Below are positions 16,323-24,176 of a stretch of 59,014 nucleotides of DNA, piece after piece. The DNA lies in NCBI GenBank assembly GCA_046727575.1, contig JBKPCV010000080.1, forward strand, positions 1-59,014. Reading direction: 5' to 3'. This DNA comes from DASPTH01 sp046727575. GTDB lineage: Bacteria; Actinomycetota; Acidimicrobiia; IMCC26256; DASPTH01. Under the pieces are notes generated by a model. It did no database searches and had not been told where the DNA came from. It saw nothing but the letters and a program-made list of their open reading frames with translations. Position numbers and translations under genes: made by a program. How positions within the stretch are numbered: the first letter of the stretch is position 1; each line of letters opens with the position of its first letter.

Positions 16323-16913
16323 ATGCGCGCGAGTGCCCGTCGCACATCGACCACGGTCGTGACGGTGGTGGGCCGCGAGGCGCGTGCGTGTGTGGAACGA
16401 CTCGGTCGCGGCGCGAACGTCGCCACGATCGTCCCCGATCCCGACGACTTGGCCTTGGACCGCGCGGTGGCCGCCTGGAGCGAGGCAACACGCGTGCACA
16501 CGCCGTACTTCGCGCACGATGCCGACCCGCTGGACGCAGCGGCGGGCGCGTGGGTCCGGCGCTTCGACGAGCAGGGGCCGATCGGCGAGCTCGAGGTGGC
16601 GGTGAGCGACACCGTCGCGCGGTGGCGAGCCGGGTCGATCGAGCTCCCCGATTACTACGTGGTGCTCGACGCCGAAGCGTGGCCGCCCACCCGCCGCCAC
16701 TGGTACCTCGGAGTGCTGCACGCCGCCGCGCCGACGCGGGTGGTGCCGGTGCCGAACGCGGATGCCGCAGAGGCGACCCTCCCGAGGCTCAGCGCCGGGC
16801 GGTGGTGGCCCGACCTCGACGAACTCCTCGACGGCATCGACCGCGTCGTACCGGACCAGGTGAGCGCGGCCCGCCCCCCGGCCGCGAGGCGCGAGTGCTG
16901 GCGGCTCCGCTAG
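16323..16913 (+). CDS. Conserved hypothetical protein downstream of nucS
   Basis: 196 residues, soluble, Asp/Trp-rich. The N-terminus (TTVVTVVGREARACVERLG) is beta-alpha like and the middle has a strand-rich YYVVLDAEAWPPTRRHWYLGVLH. No family recognised. It begins 6 nt after the nucS stop and so is in the same operon. Its stop overlaps that of the convergent dnaB in the palindrome CTAG, leaving no room for a terminator. Confidence 0.7.
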   Translation: MRASARRTSTTVVTVVGREARACVERLGRGANVATIVPDPDDLALDRAVAAWSEATRVHTPYFAHDADPLDAAAGAWVRRFDEQGPIGELEVAVSDTVARWRAGSIELPDYYVVLDAEAWPPTRRHWYLGVLHAAAPTRVVPVPNADAAEATLPRLSAGRWWPDLDELLDGIDRVVPDQVSAARPPAARRECWRLR

Positions 16914-18301
16914 TCGCGCGCCATGTTCTCGAACTCGGCGCGTTGCGGCAGAAAGGCCAGCTCCGCCTTCCCGGTGGGCCCGTTGCGGTGCTTCGCCACG
17001 ATGATCTCCGCCTTGCCGCGATCGTCGGATGCCGGGTTGTACACCTCGTCGCGGTAGATGAAGGTGACGACGTCGGCATCCTGCTCGAGGCCGCCCGACT
17101 CGCGGAGGTCCGCGAGCATAGGGCGTTTGTCCTGCCGGTACTCGACCTGCCGGTTGAGCTGCGAGAGCGCGACCACCGGGCAGTCGAGCTCGCGAGCGAG
17201 GATCTTGAGCCCGCGCGAGATCTCCGATACTTCAACCTGGCGATTCTCCAGCCGGCGCGAGGTGCTCGGCGTCATGAGCTGCACGTAGTCGACGACGATC
17301 AACGCGAGGTCGCCGTAACGGGCGCGCATCCGGCGTGCTTTGGCTCGCATCTCCATCACGGTGCAGTGTGGGTTGTCGTCGATGAAGAGCCGCGCCTCGG
17401 CGAGACGACCCACCGCGTGACCGAGACGCGACCAGTCACCGTCGGAGAGACGCGCCGTCCACAGGCGAGTCGCTTCGACGCGCGCCTCCATCGCGAGCAG
17501 TCGCTTCGTGAGCTCGAGCGTGCCCATCTCCATCGAGAAGAACACGACGGGCCTCCCGGTTTGCGTGGCGACGTTGCGCGCCATGCCGAGTGCCAAGCTC
17601 GTCTTTCCCATTCCGGGTCGGGCGGCGACGATGACGAGGTTGGACTTCTGGAGTCCGTAGAGGATGCCGTCGAGATCGGAGAACCCGGTCGGCACGCCGA
17701 CGAGATCCGAGCTGTCGCCGTAGCGCGCTTCCAGATCGTCGAGAGTCTCCTGCAGCGCGTCGTGGATCCCCATCATGGACTCGGCGACGCGTCGCTCGGC
17801 GACCTCGAACACCAGTGACTCTGCGCGATCGAGCGTGTCAGTGACGTCGTCGGGCGTGTCGTAGCCCATCTCGGCGATGTCGCCGGCCACCGAGATCAGG
17901 CGGCGCAGCAGCGCGAGCTCGTTGACGATGCGCGCGTAGTGACCGGCGTTCGCGGACGCGGGAGTAGCGGCCTGGATGCGGAGGAGCGTGGCGCGGCCAC
18001 CGATGAACTCGAGGAGATCCGCCCGCCGCAGCTCCTCGGCCACCGTGACCGGATCGGCGGGCTCTCCCTGGCCATAGAGCGACTGGATCGCGTCGTAGAT
18101 GTGGCCGTGCGCCGGCTTGTAGAAGTCGGCACCGTCGACACGGGCCTCGACCGCAGCGGTGATCGCATCGCGCGAGAGCAACATCGCGCCGAGCAGCGAC
18201 TCTTCCGCTTCGAGGTTGTGCGGCGGTATGCGGCCGGCCGGCGGGCGGCGCGCTGCCTCGATCGTCTGCACCACTGCCTTGCCACCCTCCCCGGTGCTCA
18301 C
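16910..18301 (-). CDS. dnaB: Replicative DNA helicase DnaB
   Basis: 463-residue hexameric 5'-3' helicase. N-terminal primase-interacting domain about 25-125 (PHNLEAEESLLGAML start), linker helix, and RecA-like domain from about 200 with Walker A ARPGMGKT (227-234) and Walker B ALIVVDYVQLM. No intein is present, unlike many mycobacterial dnaB genes. GTG start. It is last in the order rpsF-ssb-rpsR-rplI-dnaB, with a 205-bp gap after rplI in which no separate promoter was identified with confidence. Confidence 0.95.
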   Translation of the reverse strand: MSTGEGGKAVVQTIEAARRPPAGRIPPHNLEAEESLLGAMLLSRDAITAAVEARVDGADFYKPAHGHIYDAIQSLYGQGEPADPVTVAEELRRADLLEFIGGRATLLRIQAATPASANAGHYARIVNELALLRRLISVAGDIAEMGYDTPDDVTDTLDRAESLVFEVAERRVAESMMGIHDALQETLDDLEARYGDSSDLVGVPTGFSDLDGILYGLQKSNLVIVAARPGMGKTSLALGMARNVATQTGRPVVFFSMEMGTLELTKRLLAMEARVEATRLWTARLSDGDWSRLGHAVGRLAEARLFIDDNPHCTVMEMRAKARRMRARYGDLALIVVDYVQLMTPSTSRRLENRQVEVSEISRGLKILARELDCPVVALSQLNRQVEYRQDKRPMLADLRESGGLEQDADVVTFIYRDEVYNPASDDRGKAEIIVAKHRNGPTGKAELAFLPQRAEFENMARD

Positions 18302-18506
18302 GACCCGTGAGCCTCGGAGTCTGCGCTACGGGGCCTGTGGATCGATAGCCCGACAACCACCATTTCTGCTGGGGATTGCGGAAAGGGTTGTCCCCAGGGC
18401 TGGGGAGGACACTCAGGTCGCATCCTCGGATTGGAACACGGTGATACGACACTCAACGAGCGTCGCGGTGACCTCCCGCGGACGCGAGGGAGCTGGCGTG
18501 GCGCCG

Positions 18507-18959
18507 TCAGTACTGGGCGACGACAGCGACGGTCACCGGCACCACGACTTCGGGATGGAGCCGGACCGGTACCTCCACCTCGCTGATCTCTCGGATCGGG
18601 TCGTCGAGGAGCACGTTGCGGCGGTCGAGCTCGACGCCAGTGCGCTCGAGCACGGCCGCTACCACGTCGGTCGACGTCACAGACCCGAAGAGCTTCCCAG
18701 CTTCGCCCACCCGCGCTCTGATCGTGATCGGCCCACCCGCGGTCAGGCGTCCGGCGAGGTCGTCGGCCGCGGCGCGGTCGCGCACCTCGCGGGCCTCGCG
18801 GTTGCGTCGCATTTGCTCCGCCTGCGCGACGACGCCCTTGGTCGCCTTGATCGCGAGCCCGCGCGGCACGAGGTAGTTGCGCGCGTACCCGTCGGCGACC
18901 TCGACCAGGTCGCCCTTGCGACCCAGCGCCTCCACGTCCTCGCGCAAGACGATCCTCAT
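18507..18959 (-). CDS. rplI: 50S ribosomal protein L9
   Basis: 150 residues, normal length. N-terminal rRNA-binding domain MRIVLREDVEALGRKGDLVEV, the YARNYLVPRGLA signature, a long helix and a C-terminal domain (GGPITIRARVGEAGKLFGSVT). The ATG overlaps the rpsR stop by 4 nt. Confidence 0.96.
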   Translation of the reverse strand: MRIVLREDVEALGRKGDLVEVADGYARNYLVPRGLAIKATKGVVAQAEQMRRNREAREVRDRAAADDLAGRLTAGGPITIRARVGEAGKLFGSVTSTDVVAAVLERTGVELDRRNVLLDDPIREISEVEVPVRLHPEVVVPVTVAVVAQY

Positions 18960-19462
18960 TCGCTGGCCTCGCGCGCGCCCTCGAGGTCGACGTCGTCCGC
19001 GGCTGCGTCGCCGTCACCAGCTCCGTCTGGCATTGAGGCGGCTTCCCGTTCGGGCGCGGAGCCGCTCTCGAGCAGCTCCGCGGTGGCGGGATCGGCTTCC
19101 TCGACCGCGAACGCCTCGGCATCGGCATCCTCGGGCGTCGGGGTACGCAGCTCGTCGCGCGGTTCACGGTCGCGATCGCGGCGTCCGCCTTTGCGCTGAG
19201 TGACCTGCCGTACGCTGTAGGGGAGCAGCGCCATCTCGCGTGCGACGCGAATGGCGCGCGCGACCGCGCGCTGCTGCTGCGCGGAGTTACCGGTGACGCG
19301 CCGGGCGCGAATCTTGGCCCGCTCCGACATGAACCGGCGCAACAGGTTCACGTCCTTGTAGTCGATCCACTCGATACCCTCGGTGCTGAGGATCGAGACC
19401 TTTTTCTTCTGCGGCCGCCGTCGATCGGCGGCCGCAGTTTTCGCACGTCGGTCCCGGGCCAT
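18956..19462 (-). CDS. rpsR: 30S ribosomal protein S18 with long acidic C-terminal tail
   Basis: 168 residues against the usual 75-90. Residues about 20-88 are a normal S18 (DYKDVNLLRRFMSERAKI, RRVTGNSAQQQRAVARAIR). The remaining 80 residues are an Asp/Glu/Ala-rich tail (for example TPEDADAEAFAVEEADPA) without recognisable fold. Within it the segment SGSAPEREAAS matches the family-A repeat coding phase (compare GSVPERQ in S6, ParB and Jag). Start ATG at 19462 overlaps the ssb stop as TGATG. Confidence 0.93.
   Translation of the reverse strand: MARDRRAKTAAADRRRPQKKKVSILSTEGIEWIDYKDVNLLRRFMSERAKIRARRVTGNSAQQQRAVARAIRVAREMALLPYSVRQVTQRKGGRRDRDREPRDELRTPTPEDADAEAFAVEEADPATAELLESGSAPEREAASMPDGAGDGDAAADDVDLEGAREASE
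19045..19066. repeat. Family-A repeat copy (diverged) in rpsR
   Basis: CGTTCGGGCGCGGAGCCG matches the 24-bp family-A unit (CGTTCGGGCACGGAGCCGG) with few changes, in the same orientation and frame as the copies in rpsF, parB and jag. Confidence 0.5.
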
Positions 19463-19920
19463 CAGAAGGGCTCCTCGCCGAAGTCGGCGTCGGATGGGGA
19501 ACCCACCCCCTCGCTACGACCACCCGTGCCACCGCCGAAGTCGCCGCTGCTTCCGCCGCGGCGCTCGTTGCGTGTCGTCTGTGCGGTTGCCCAGCGGAGG
19601 CTCGGGCCGACTTCGTCGGCCACGATCTCGATGACGCTGCGCTTGTCGCCGTTCTCTGTCTCCCAGCTCCGCTGTTCGAGACGGCCCGTGACGATCACGC
19701 GCGAGCCCTTGGCGAGCGACTCGGACACGTTCTCGGCCATCTCCCGCCAGCACACGACGTTGAAGAAGCTGGTCTGCTCCTCCCATTCCTGGGATTGGCG
19801 GTTCTGCCACCGGCGGCTCACGGCGACACCGAAGTTCGCCTTGGCCGCGCCGCCGCTCGTGTAACGGATCTCGGGATCGCGCGTGAGGTTCCCGACGATC
19901 GTGACGGTGCTATCTGCCAT
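19462..19920 (-). CDS. ssb: Single-stranded DNA-binding protein
   Basis: 152-residue SSB. OB-fold about residues 1-112 (STVTIVGNLTRDPEIRYTSGG start, FFNVVCWREMAENVSESL), a short Gly/Ser/Arg-rich linker and an acidic tip DADFGEEPF that contacts replication and repair partners. Tetramer in the family. Positioned between rpsF and rpsR as in most bacteria; the gap from rpsF is 13 nt. Confidence 0.96.
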   Translation of the reverse strand: MADSTVTIVGNLTRDPEIRYTSGGAAKANFGVAVSRRWQNRQSQEWEEQTSFFNVVCWREMAENVSESLAKGSRVIVTGRLEQRSWETENGDKRSVIEIVADEVGPSLRWATAQTTRNERRGGSSGDFGGGTGGRSEGVGSPSDADFGEEPF

Positions 19921-19933
19921 GGTTTGTCCTCTC

Positions 19934-20344
19934 CTATGCGTCCGTCACCGAGCTGTCCACAACCTCGCGCTCGGCCTCGGCCTCCTGCTCACTGCGCCGC
20001 TCCGGCACGGAGCCGGTTTGCCGTTCCGGCACGGAGCCGGCGAGCTTGCCGTATACATGCTCGGGGATGCGGAGGATCTTGTGACGGAGAACTTCGTCTG
20101 CAAGGGAGAGCACCCGGTGCAGCTCGTCCATCGCCGCGGGCTCGGCCCTGGCCTGGAGGACCACGTAGTAGCCCTCCCACCGGTGCCTGAGCTCGTACGC
20201 GAAGCGCCGCTTGCCCCAGAAGTCGATCGGGCCGGCCTCGGCGCCCCGGGCCTGGATCAACTCGGAGTATCGGCCGACCGCGGACCGGATCGTCTCCTCT
20301 TCCAGGTCCGCGTCGAAGATGAACATGACCTCGTACGGCCGCAA
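19934..20344 (-). CDS. rpsF: 30S ribosomal protein S6 with repeat-derived C-terminal tail
   Basis: 136 residues. S6 fold about 1-97 (YEVMFIFDADLEEETIRSAV, GKRRFAYELRHRWEGYYVV). The C-terminal 35 residues are an added tail containing GSVPERQT-GSVPERRS, encoded by two 24-bp family-A repeats, followed by an acidic helix. Start is TTG at 20344, 7 nt after a strong AAGGAGG; the in-frame ATG seven codons later would cut the first strand. First gene of the ribosomal/ssb operon. Confidence 0.95.
   Translation of the reverse strand: MRPYEVMFIFDADLEEETIRSAVGRYSELIQARGAEAGPIDFWGKRRFAYELRHRWEGYYVVLQARAEPAAMDELHRVLSLADEVLRHKILRIPEHVYGKLAGSVPERQTGSVPERRSEQEAEAEREVVDSSVTDA
19998..20040. repeat. Family-A palindromic repeat, two units, inside rpsF
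   Basis: CCGGCACGGAGCCGG occurs at 20002-20016 and 20026-20040, 24 bp apart with TTTGCCGTT between. Each core is an inverted repeat (CCGGC/GCCGG) able to form a hairpin in the S6 mRNA. The copies keep the S6 frame open. Confidence 0.8.
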
Positions 20345-20560
20345 GGGCTGTACCTCCTTCGGACCGCAGCCGAGCTGCGGGCGACTGCGTCACCCGGCCG
20401 GACATGACCGTCATGAACGTGACGGCACTCCGACCCGGCTGCAGGCGCAGGCGTTTGTGTCGATCCGGCGCACCCCTCGTCAGGGACCAACCGGAACGGG
20501 GAAGGCTAGCAGTACGTCTTCGACGGAACCTATCGACGACGAGCCTAACCCCGGGATGTG

Positions 20561-21082
20561 TCAGCTACACGCGGAAATCGCACCGGCAGGGAGCCGCCCG
20601 CCGAGCGTCTCGAGTGCGTACAGGTACGGCGCGCTTGCGGTGTACGCGGGGCACTCCGCGTCGGCGCGAGGACACGGTGTCATGTGGCGGTGCGACACCA
20701 ACGAGCCGTTCGCCCGGTAGAAGCCGATGTCGAGCGGCACGGGCACCGTCGACATCGTGAACGCGGCCTCGGTGGGTTCCGTGAATCGGAACAGCATGCC
20801 GTCGTAGGGGCCGACATCGTGCCGGCCGCGGAGGCCTTGGACACGCTCGGCTTGGTCGTCCGCGACGACGACGTGCAGGCATCGATCGTCGACGCCCAGC
20901 TCGGCTTCGGTCAGCCCGACGAACGGCGAAGAGGCCGCTCGAGTGTGGAGGACGAGCGGGGTCGACGACGACGCGCCCTGGCCCGAGGGCTCCTCCGCGC
21001 CCTCATCACGCGCGACCAGGACCGCGCCCGCCACGATGCCGGCCGCCCCGAGGAGCAGCAGCCCGCCTGCGACGAACCTCAT
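20561..21082 (-). CDS. DUF192 family secreted or membrane-anchored protein
   Basis: 173 residues. N-terminal hydrophobic helix (FVAGGLLLLGAAGIVAGAVL) acts as signal or anchor, then a DUF192 domain with VVADDQAERVQGLRGR, GMLFRF and TMSTVPVPLDIGFY, ending in CPAYTASAPYLYALE. DUF192 proteins are small beta-structures in the cell envelope of unknown function. The ATG at 21082 is chosen; the frame upstream overlaps panB and carries no signal. Stop lies 16 nt from panB, same strand. Confidence 0.8.
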   Translation of the reverse strand: MRFVAGGLLLLGAAGIVAGAVLVARDEGAEEPSGQGASSSTPLVLHTRAASSPFVGLTEAELGVDDRCLHVVVADDQAERVQGLRGRHDVGPYDGMLFRFTEPTEAAFTMSTVPVPLDIGFYRANGSLVSHRHMTPCPRADAECPAYTASAPYLYALETLGGRLPAGAISACS

Positions 21083-21098
21083 CGCCGCGTCACGTCCG

Positions 21099-21998
21099 TC
21101 ACGCGGGAGCAGTCTCGGCTCGCGGCCGCTCGCTCGTGCACGGCTCCACTTCGTCCCCTCGCAATCCCAGCGCCTCCGCGACGTCGTCGGCCGCGTGGTA
21201 GGTCTCGTCGCTCGACGGAAAGCTGCCGGCGCGCACGTCGGTCGCGAACCGCGCCACGGCCGCCACCGCGTCGGCGTGGAGGTTCGCGTAGCGCCGCACG
21301 AATTTCGGGCGCAGCCAATCCTGGAGTCCCAGCAGGTCGTGGTAGACGAGCACCTGGCCATCGCAGTGCCGTCCCGCCCCGATGCCGATGGTCGGCACCG
21401 CGATGGAGTCGGTCACGAGCCGCGCGACCGCGTCGGGCACACACTCGAGCACCACCGCGAAACAGCCGGCGTCGGCGAGCGCGGCCGCATCGTCGACGAT
21501 CTCGCGCGCGGCGTCGAGCGTCTTGCCCTGCACCTTGAACCCGCCGAACGCGTGGATCGACTGCGGCGTGAGTCCCACGTGACCCATCACGGGAATCTCG
21601 GCGTCGAGGATCGCGCGCACCGCGTCGATCCGTTTACGGCCACCTTCCAGCTTGACGGCACCCGCACCTGCGCGCATCAGGGCCGCCGCGTTGTGCACGG
21701 TTTCCTCACGCGACACGTGGTAGCTCATCCAAGGGAGATCACCAACGACGAGCGCGCTCGGCTTAGCGCGGGCGACGGCACCGATGTGGTGCGCCATGTC
21801 GTCGATCGTCACGTGGAGGGTGTCGTCGTAGCCGAGCACGACCATCGCCAGCGTGTCGCCGACCAGGATGATGTCGACGCCCGCTTCGTCGACGACCCGT
21901 GCGGTCGGCGCGTCGTAGGCCGTGACCATCACGAGCGGCGTCGGTGAGCCCTTCCGGGCTGCGACGTCGGGCGCGCTCGCGGGACGAGATTCGGTCAT
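21099..21998 (-). CDS. panB: 3-methyl-2-oxobutanoate hydroxymethyltransferase
   Basis: 299-residue TIM-barrel enzyme transferring a hydroxymethyl group from methylene-tetrahydrofolate to alpha-ketoisovalerate, the first committed step to pantothenate and CoA. Family blocks: LVMVTAYDAPTARVVDEAGVD, ILVGDTLAMVVLGYDDT, KLEGGRKR and IGIGAGRHCDGQVLV. The ATG at 21998 has GGAGG 8 nt upstream. The last 20 residues (EVEPCTSERPRAETAPA) are beyond the usual end of PanB and are encoded by a family-B repeat fragment. Confidence 0.95.
   Translation of the reverse strand: MTESRPASAPDVAARKGSPTPLVMVTAYDAPTARVVDEAGVDIILVGDTLAMVVLGYDDTLHVTIDDMAHHIGAVARAKPSALVVGDLPWMSYHVSREETVHNAAALMRAGAGAVKLEGGRKRIDAVRAILDAEIPVMGHVGLTPQSIHAFGGFKVQGKTLDAAREIVDDAAALADAGCFAVVLECVPDAVARLVTDSIAVPTIGIGAGRHCDGQVLVYHDLLGLQDWLRPKFVRRYANLHADAVAAVARFATDVRAGSFPSSDETYHAADDVAEALGLRGDEVEPCTSERPRAETAPA
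21117..21161. repeat. Family-B repeat fragment in the panB 3' end
   Basis: The segment GCTCGCGGCCGCTCGCTCGTG and the following CACGGCTCC-CTTCGTC match the right half of the 117-bp unit at 23826-24176 nearly base for base. It supplies the last codons of panB. Confidence 0.75.
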
Positions 21999-22051
21999 CT
22001 CGCGTACCTCCACCGTCCAGGGCACCCACGGCTCCCGGCGGCAGACGCAGA

Positions 22052-23029
22052 CTAGCCCGTACGCGAGCGGAGCAACTCAGCCGCGGCGTGCTGGCGGAAG
22101 TGCTCGGCCCATGCGAGCGCATCGGAATGATACGTGCGGTCCTCGAGGCTTGGATCCGCTCCGAGCCCGAGGAGGAGCTCGACCATCTCGACGTCGCCGC
22201 CCGCAACCGCGTGGTGCAGCGCGGTGTGTCCGTCGCTCATGCGGTTCAGGTCGAAGCCAAGAGCCGCGACCAGCCGGACCGCGTCGGGTTGGCCCGCCTC
22301 GGTCGCTCGTAGGGCGAGGTCGGGACGCTCCTCGCGGTAACGGTCGACGACGTCGGGCTGATCACGGACGAGCGTTTCGAGCGCAGCGCGGTCCGCGCGG
22401 AGCACTGCCGTGACGAACGCGTCCTTCGGCTGTTCCGCGACGTACAGGTCGCGCAGGAGACTGATCTCGGCGCCGTGGTGCAGGAGCTCACGATGCTGGT
22501 GCAGCACCACGCCGATCAACGGGTCACTCACGCCGAGCTGCATCGCGGGGATGTCGCCTTCGACATTGCCGATCGGCCGCCACAGATGATCGTCCTCGAG
22601 GGCCCCGATCGCGCCTCGCCACGCGCGCCACCATCGGTCGAGGAACTCGACGGCGCCGCTGGCATCGAGCGGAAACGGCGTGACGGTCGCGTACCGCTCG
22701 ACCTCCCAGGGCTCGGGCACCGCCGACGGGAAGTAGTCGGTCGTGCGCCGGGCGAGACAACCAGCGCCGATGTGCTGCATCCGCCACGCGATCGTCGTGA
22801 ACGGCGCAGGCTTCGGCGGCGGCCAGCGGGAGTCGATCCGCGAGGCGCCGTCGCCCGCAGGATGGAGCGTCCAGCAGTCGTCCACGGGTGCCCACAGGTA
22901 CTCGTCGTCGGTCAGTCCTGTGAGTCGGGGCCGGAAGATGCCGCGCCACCACCAGTCGATCTGACCGGTCACCGCGCGCAACACGTCCCCCACACCGGAG
23001 GTATAGCGCGCCGTCAGCGACGGCGTCAA
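22052..23029 (-). CDS. DinB-like domain fused to ankyrin repeats
   Basis: 325 residues. The first about 215 form a DinB/DUF664-type four-helix bundle (TGQIDWWWRGIFRPRL, TIAWRMQHIGAGCLA with metal-ligand-like His, LIGVVLHQHRELLHHGAEI). From about 220 come ankyrin-like repeats (DLALRATEAGQPDAVRLVAAL, DGHTALHHAVAGGDVEMVELL). DinB-fold proteins are thiol-dependent hydrolases or transferases (mycothiol in actinobacteria). The first start is TTG at 23029, inside the first half of a double palindrome; GTG codons at 22993 or 22984 are alternatives. Divergent from the HTH/ClpN pair. Confidence 0.8.
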   Translation of the reverse strand: MTPSLTARYTSGVGDVLRAVTGQIDWWWRGIFRPRLTGLTDDEYLWAPVDDCWTLHPAGDGASRIDSRWPPPKPAPFTTIAWRMQHIGAGCLARRTTDYFPSAVPEPWEVERYATVTPFPLDASGAVEFLDRWWRAWRGAIGALEDDHLWRPIGNVEGDIPAMQLGVSDPLIGVVLHQHRELLHHGAEISLLRDLYVAEQPKDAFVTAVLRADRAALETLVRDQPDVVDRYREERPDLALRATEAGQPDAVRLVAALGFDLNRMSDGHTALHHAVAGGDVEMVELLLGLGADPSLEDRTYHSDALAWAEHFRQHAAAELLRSRTG

Positions 23030-23069
23030 AGGATCTTGACGACGGGCCGCGCGTCAAAGTATGTTGACG
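23024..23069. promoter_or_regulatory. Double palindromic operator with promoter between divergent genes
   Basis: Two copies of CGTCAA-N6-TTGACG (23024-23041 and 23052-23069), 28 bp apart. The first TTGACG (23036-23041) is a good -35 box; 18 bp later TATGTT (23060-23065) can serve as -10, placing the start of transcription at about 23072, directly at the ATG of the HTH gene, so the transcript may be leaderless. The first copy also covers the TTG start of the divergent DinB-ankyrin gene. A dimeric regulator bound here could block both genes. Confidence 0.6.
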
Positions 23070-23072
23070 CCC

Positions 23073-23303
23073 ATGGACCGGAAGGAGCTGTCGTCTCTCG
23101 GCCGTGACGCGACCGCGGCCGACCCCGCGGTCGGCCTCCGCGCCGCGGCCGCGCTGCGCCGGGTGGCGGAACAGCTCGAGCTGGAGCACGTGAAACGCGC
23201 CCGCCAATTGGGCTGGTCATGGCGCGAGATCGCATTGCCGCTCGATCTCACGAAGCAGGCGGTGCATCAGAAGTACGCGGCGATCCTCGAGGGAGGTACC
23301 TGA
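23073..23303 (+). CDS. Small helix-turn-helix protein
   Basis: 76 residues: an Ala/Leu/Arg-rich helical first part and a helix-turn-helix about 45-68 (ARQLGWSWREIALPLDLTKQA), of the kind that often precedes a ClpN-domain gene in actinobacteria. An ATG four codons earlier (23061) exists, but 23073 fits a leaderless start after the -10 at 23060. The stop overlaps the ClpN start as TGATG. Probably the regulator acting at the double palindrome, by position only. Confidence 0.75.
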   Translation: MDRKELSSLGRDATAADPAVGLRAAAALRRVAEQLELEHVKRARQLGWSWREIALPLDLTKQAVHQKYAAILEGGT

Positions 23304-23812
23304 TGTTCGAACGCTTCGCGCCCGACGCGCGCGAGGTCCTCGAATCGACGCCCGGCTACGCGATCCGGCTGGCGCACAACTACATCGGGACCGAGCACCT
23401 GTTGCTCGCGCTGATTGGTCGCGAGGAACGGGAGGGTTCGGGCCCCCTCGTCGAACGCGGCCTGACGGTCGATGCGACCGCGCGCATCGTGCGCGAGCGC
23501 GTGGCGGCCATCCCGACCGAGGCGACGGCGCTGAAGGCGGTCGGTGTCGACCCGCGGGCACTGAGGGATGGAGCAGGGCGTCTTGGCGTCGACGTGCGGA
23601 TCAGCGGTTTGTCGCCGGTACCCATCGACCGGCCGCCCCTGACGCAGCGCGCGCATGACCTCCTGGCGATGGCCGCGGACGCAGGCAACGGTGCCGCGAC
23701 CCACGACGATCTCCTTGCCGCGATGCTCACGCAGGACGCGAGCCTGGCCGTCATCGTGCTCGAGCAGCTCGGCGTCTCGATCGACGAATTGCGCGCGGAG
23801 CTCGCCCGTTAG
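23303..23812 (+). CDS. Clp N-terminal domain protein (no AAA+ part)
   Basis: 169 residues made of two Clp_N repeats: FAPDAREVLESTPGYAIRLAHN with GTEHLLLAL, and LTQRAHDLLAMAADAG with HDDLLAAML. In ClpC/ClpA this domain binds adaptors and substrates; here it stands alone without ATPase domains, so a sensor or adaptor role is likely. The ATG has GGGAGG 7 nt upstream and is coupled to the HTH gene. The frame further upstream belongs to a shadow. Confidence 0.85.
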   Translation: MFERFAPDAREVLESTPGYAIRLAHNYIGTEHLLLALIGREEREGSGPLVERGLTVDATARIVRERVAAIPTEATALKAVGVDPRALRDGAGRLGVDVRISGLSPVPIDRPPLTQRAHDLLAMAADAGNGAATHDDLLAAMLTQDASLAVIVLEQLGVSIDELRAELAR

Positions 23813-23825
23813 TTGACGGCCAACT

Positions 23826-24176
23826 GTCGGGTCGACTCCGTTACGCCCTCCCGCTCATCCGGATTGCGGGTCGCTCGCCGCTCGCCGGAATACCCCGCTC
23901 GCGGCCGCTCGCTCGTGCACCGCTCCGCTTCGTCTCCTCATCGCCGGGTCGACTCCGCTACGCCGTCCCGCTCATCCGGATTGCGGGTCGCTCGCCGCTC
24001 GCCGGAATACCCGGCTCGCGACCGCTCGCTCGTGCACGGCTCCGCTTCGTCTCCTCATCGCCGGGTCGACTCCGCTACGCCGTCCCGCTCATCCGGATTG
24101 CGGGTCGCTCGCTGCTCGCCGGGATACCCGGCTCGCGGCCGCTCGCTCGTGCACGGCTCCGCTTCGTCTCCTCATC
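23826..24176. repeat. Family-B tandem repeat, three units of 117 bp
   Basis: Unit starts at 23826, 23943 and 24060 (GTCGGGTCGACTCC or GCCGGGTCGACTCC); units differ at only a few positions. Each contains the palindrome GCCGGGATACCCGGC or a close form, and the GCTCGCGGCCGCTCGCTCGTG segment. Because 117 is a multiple of three, frames stay open across all copies on both strands, giving repeat ORFs that I do not consider genes. The array begins 14 bp after the ClpN gene and runs into the stop codon of the convergent DUF5318 gene. Confidence 0.85.
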
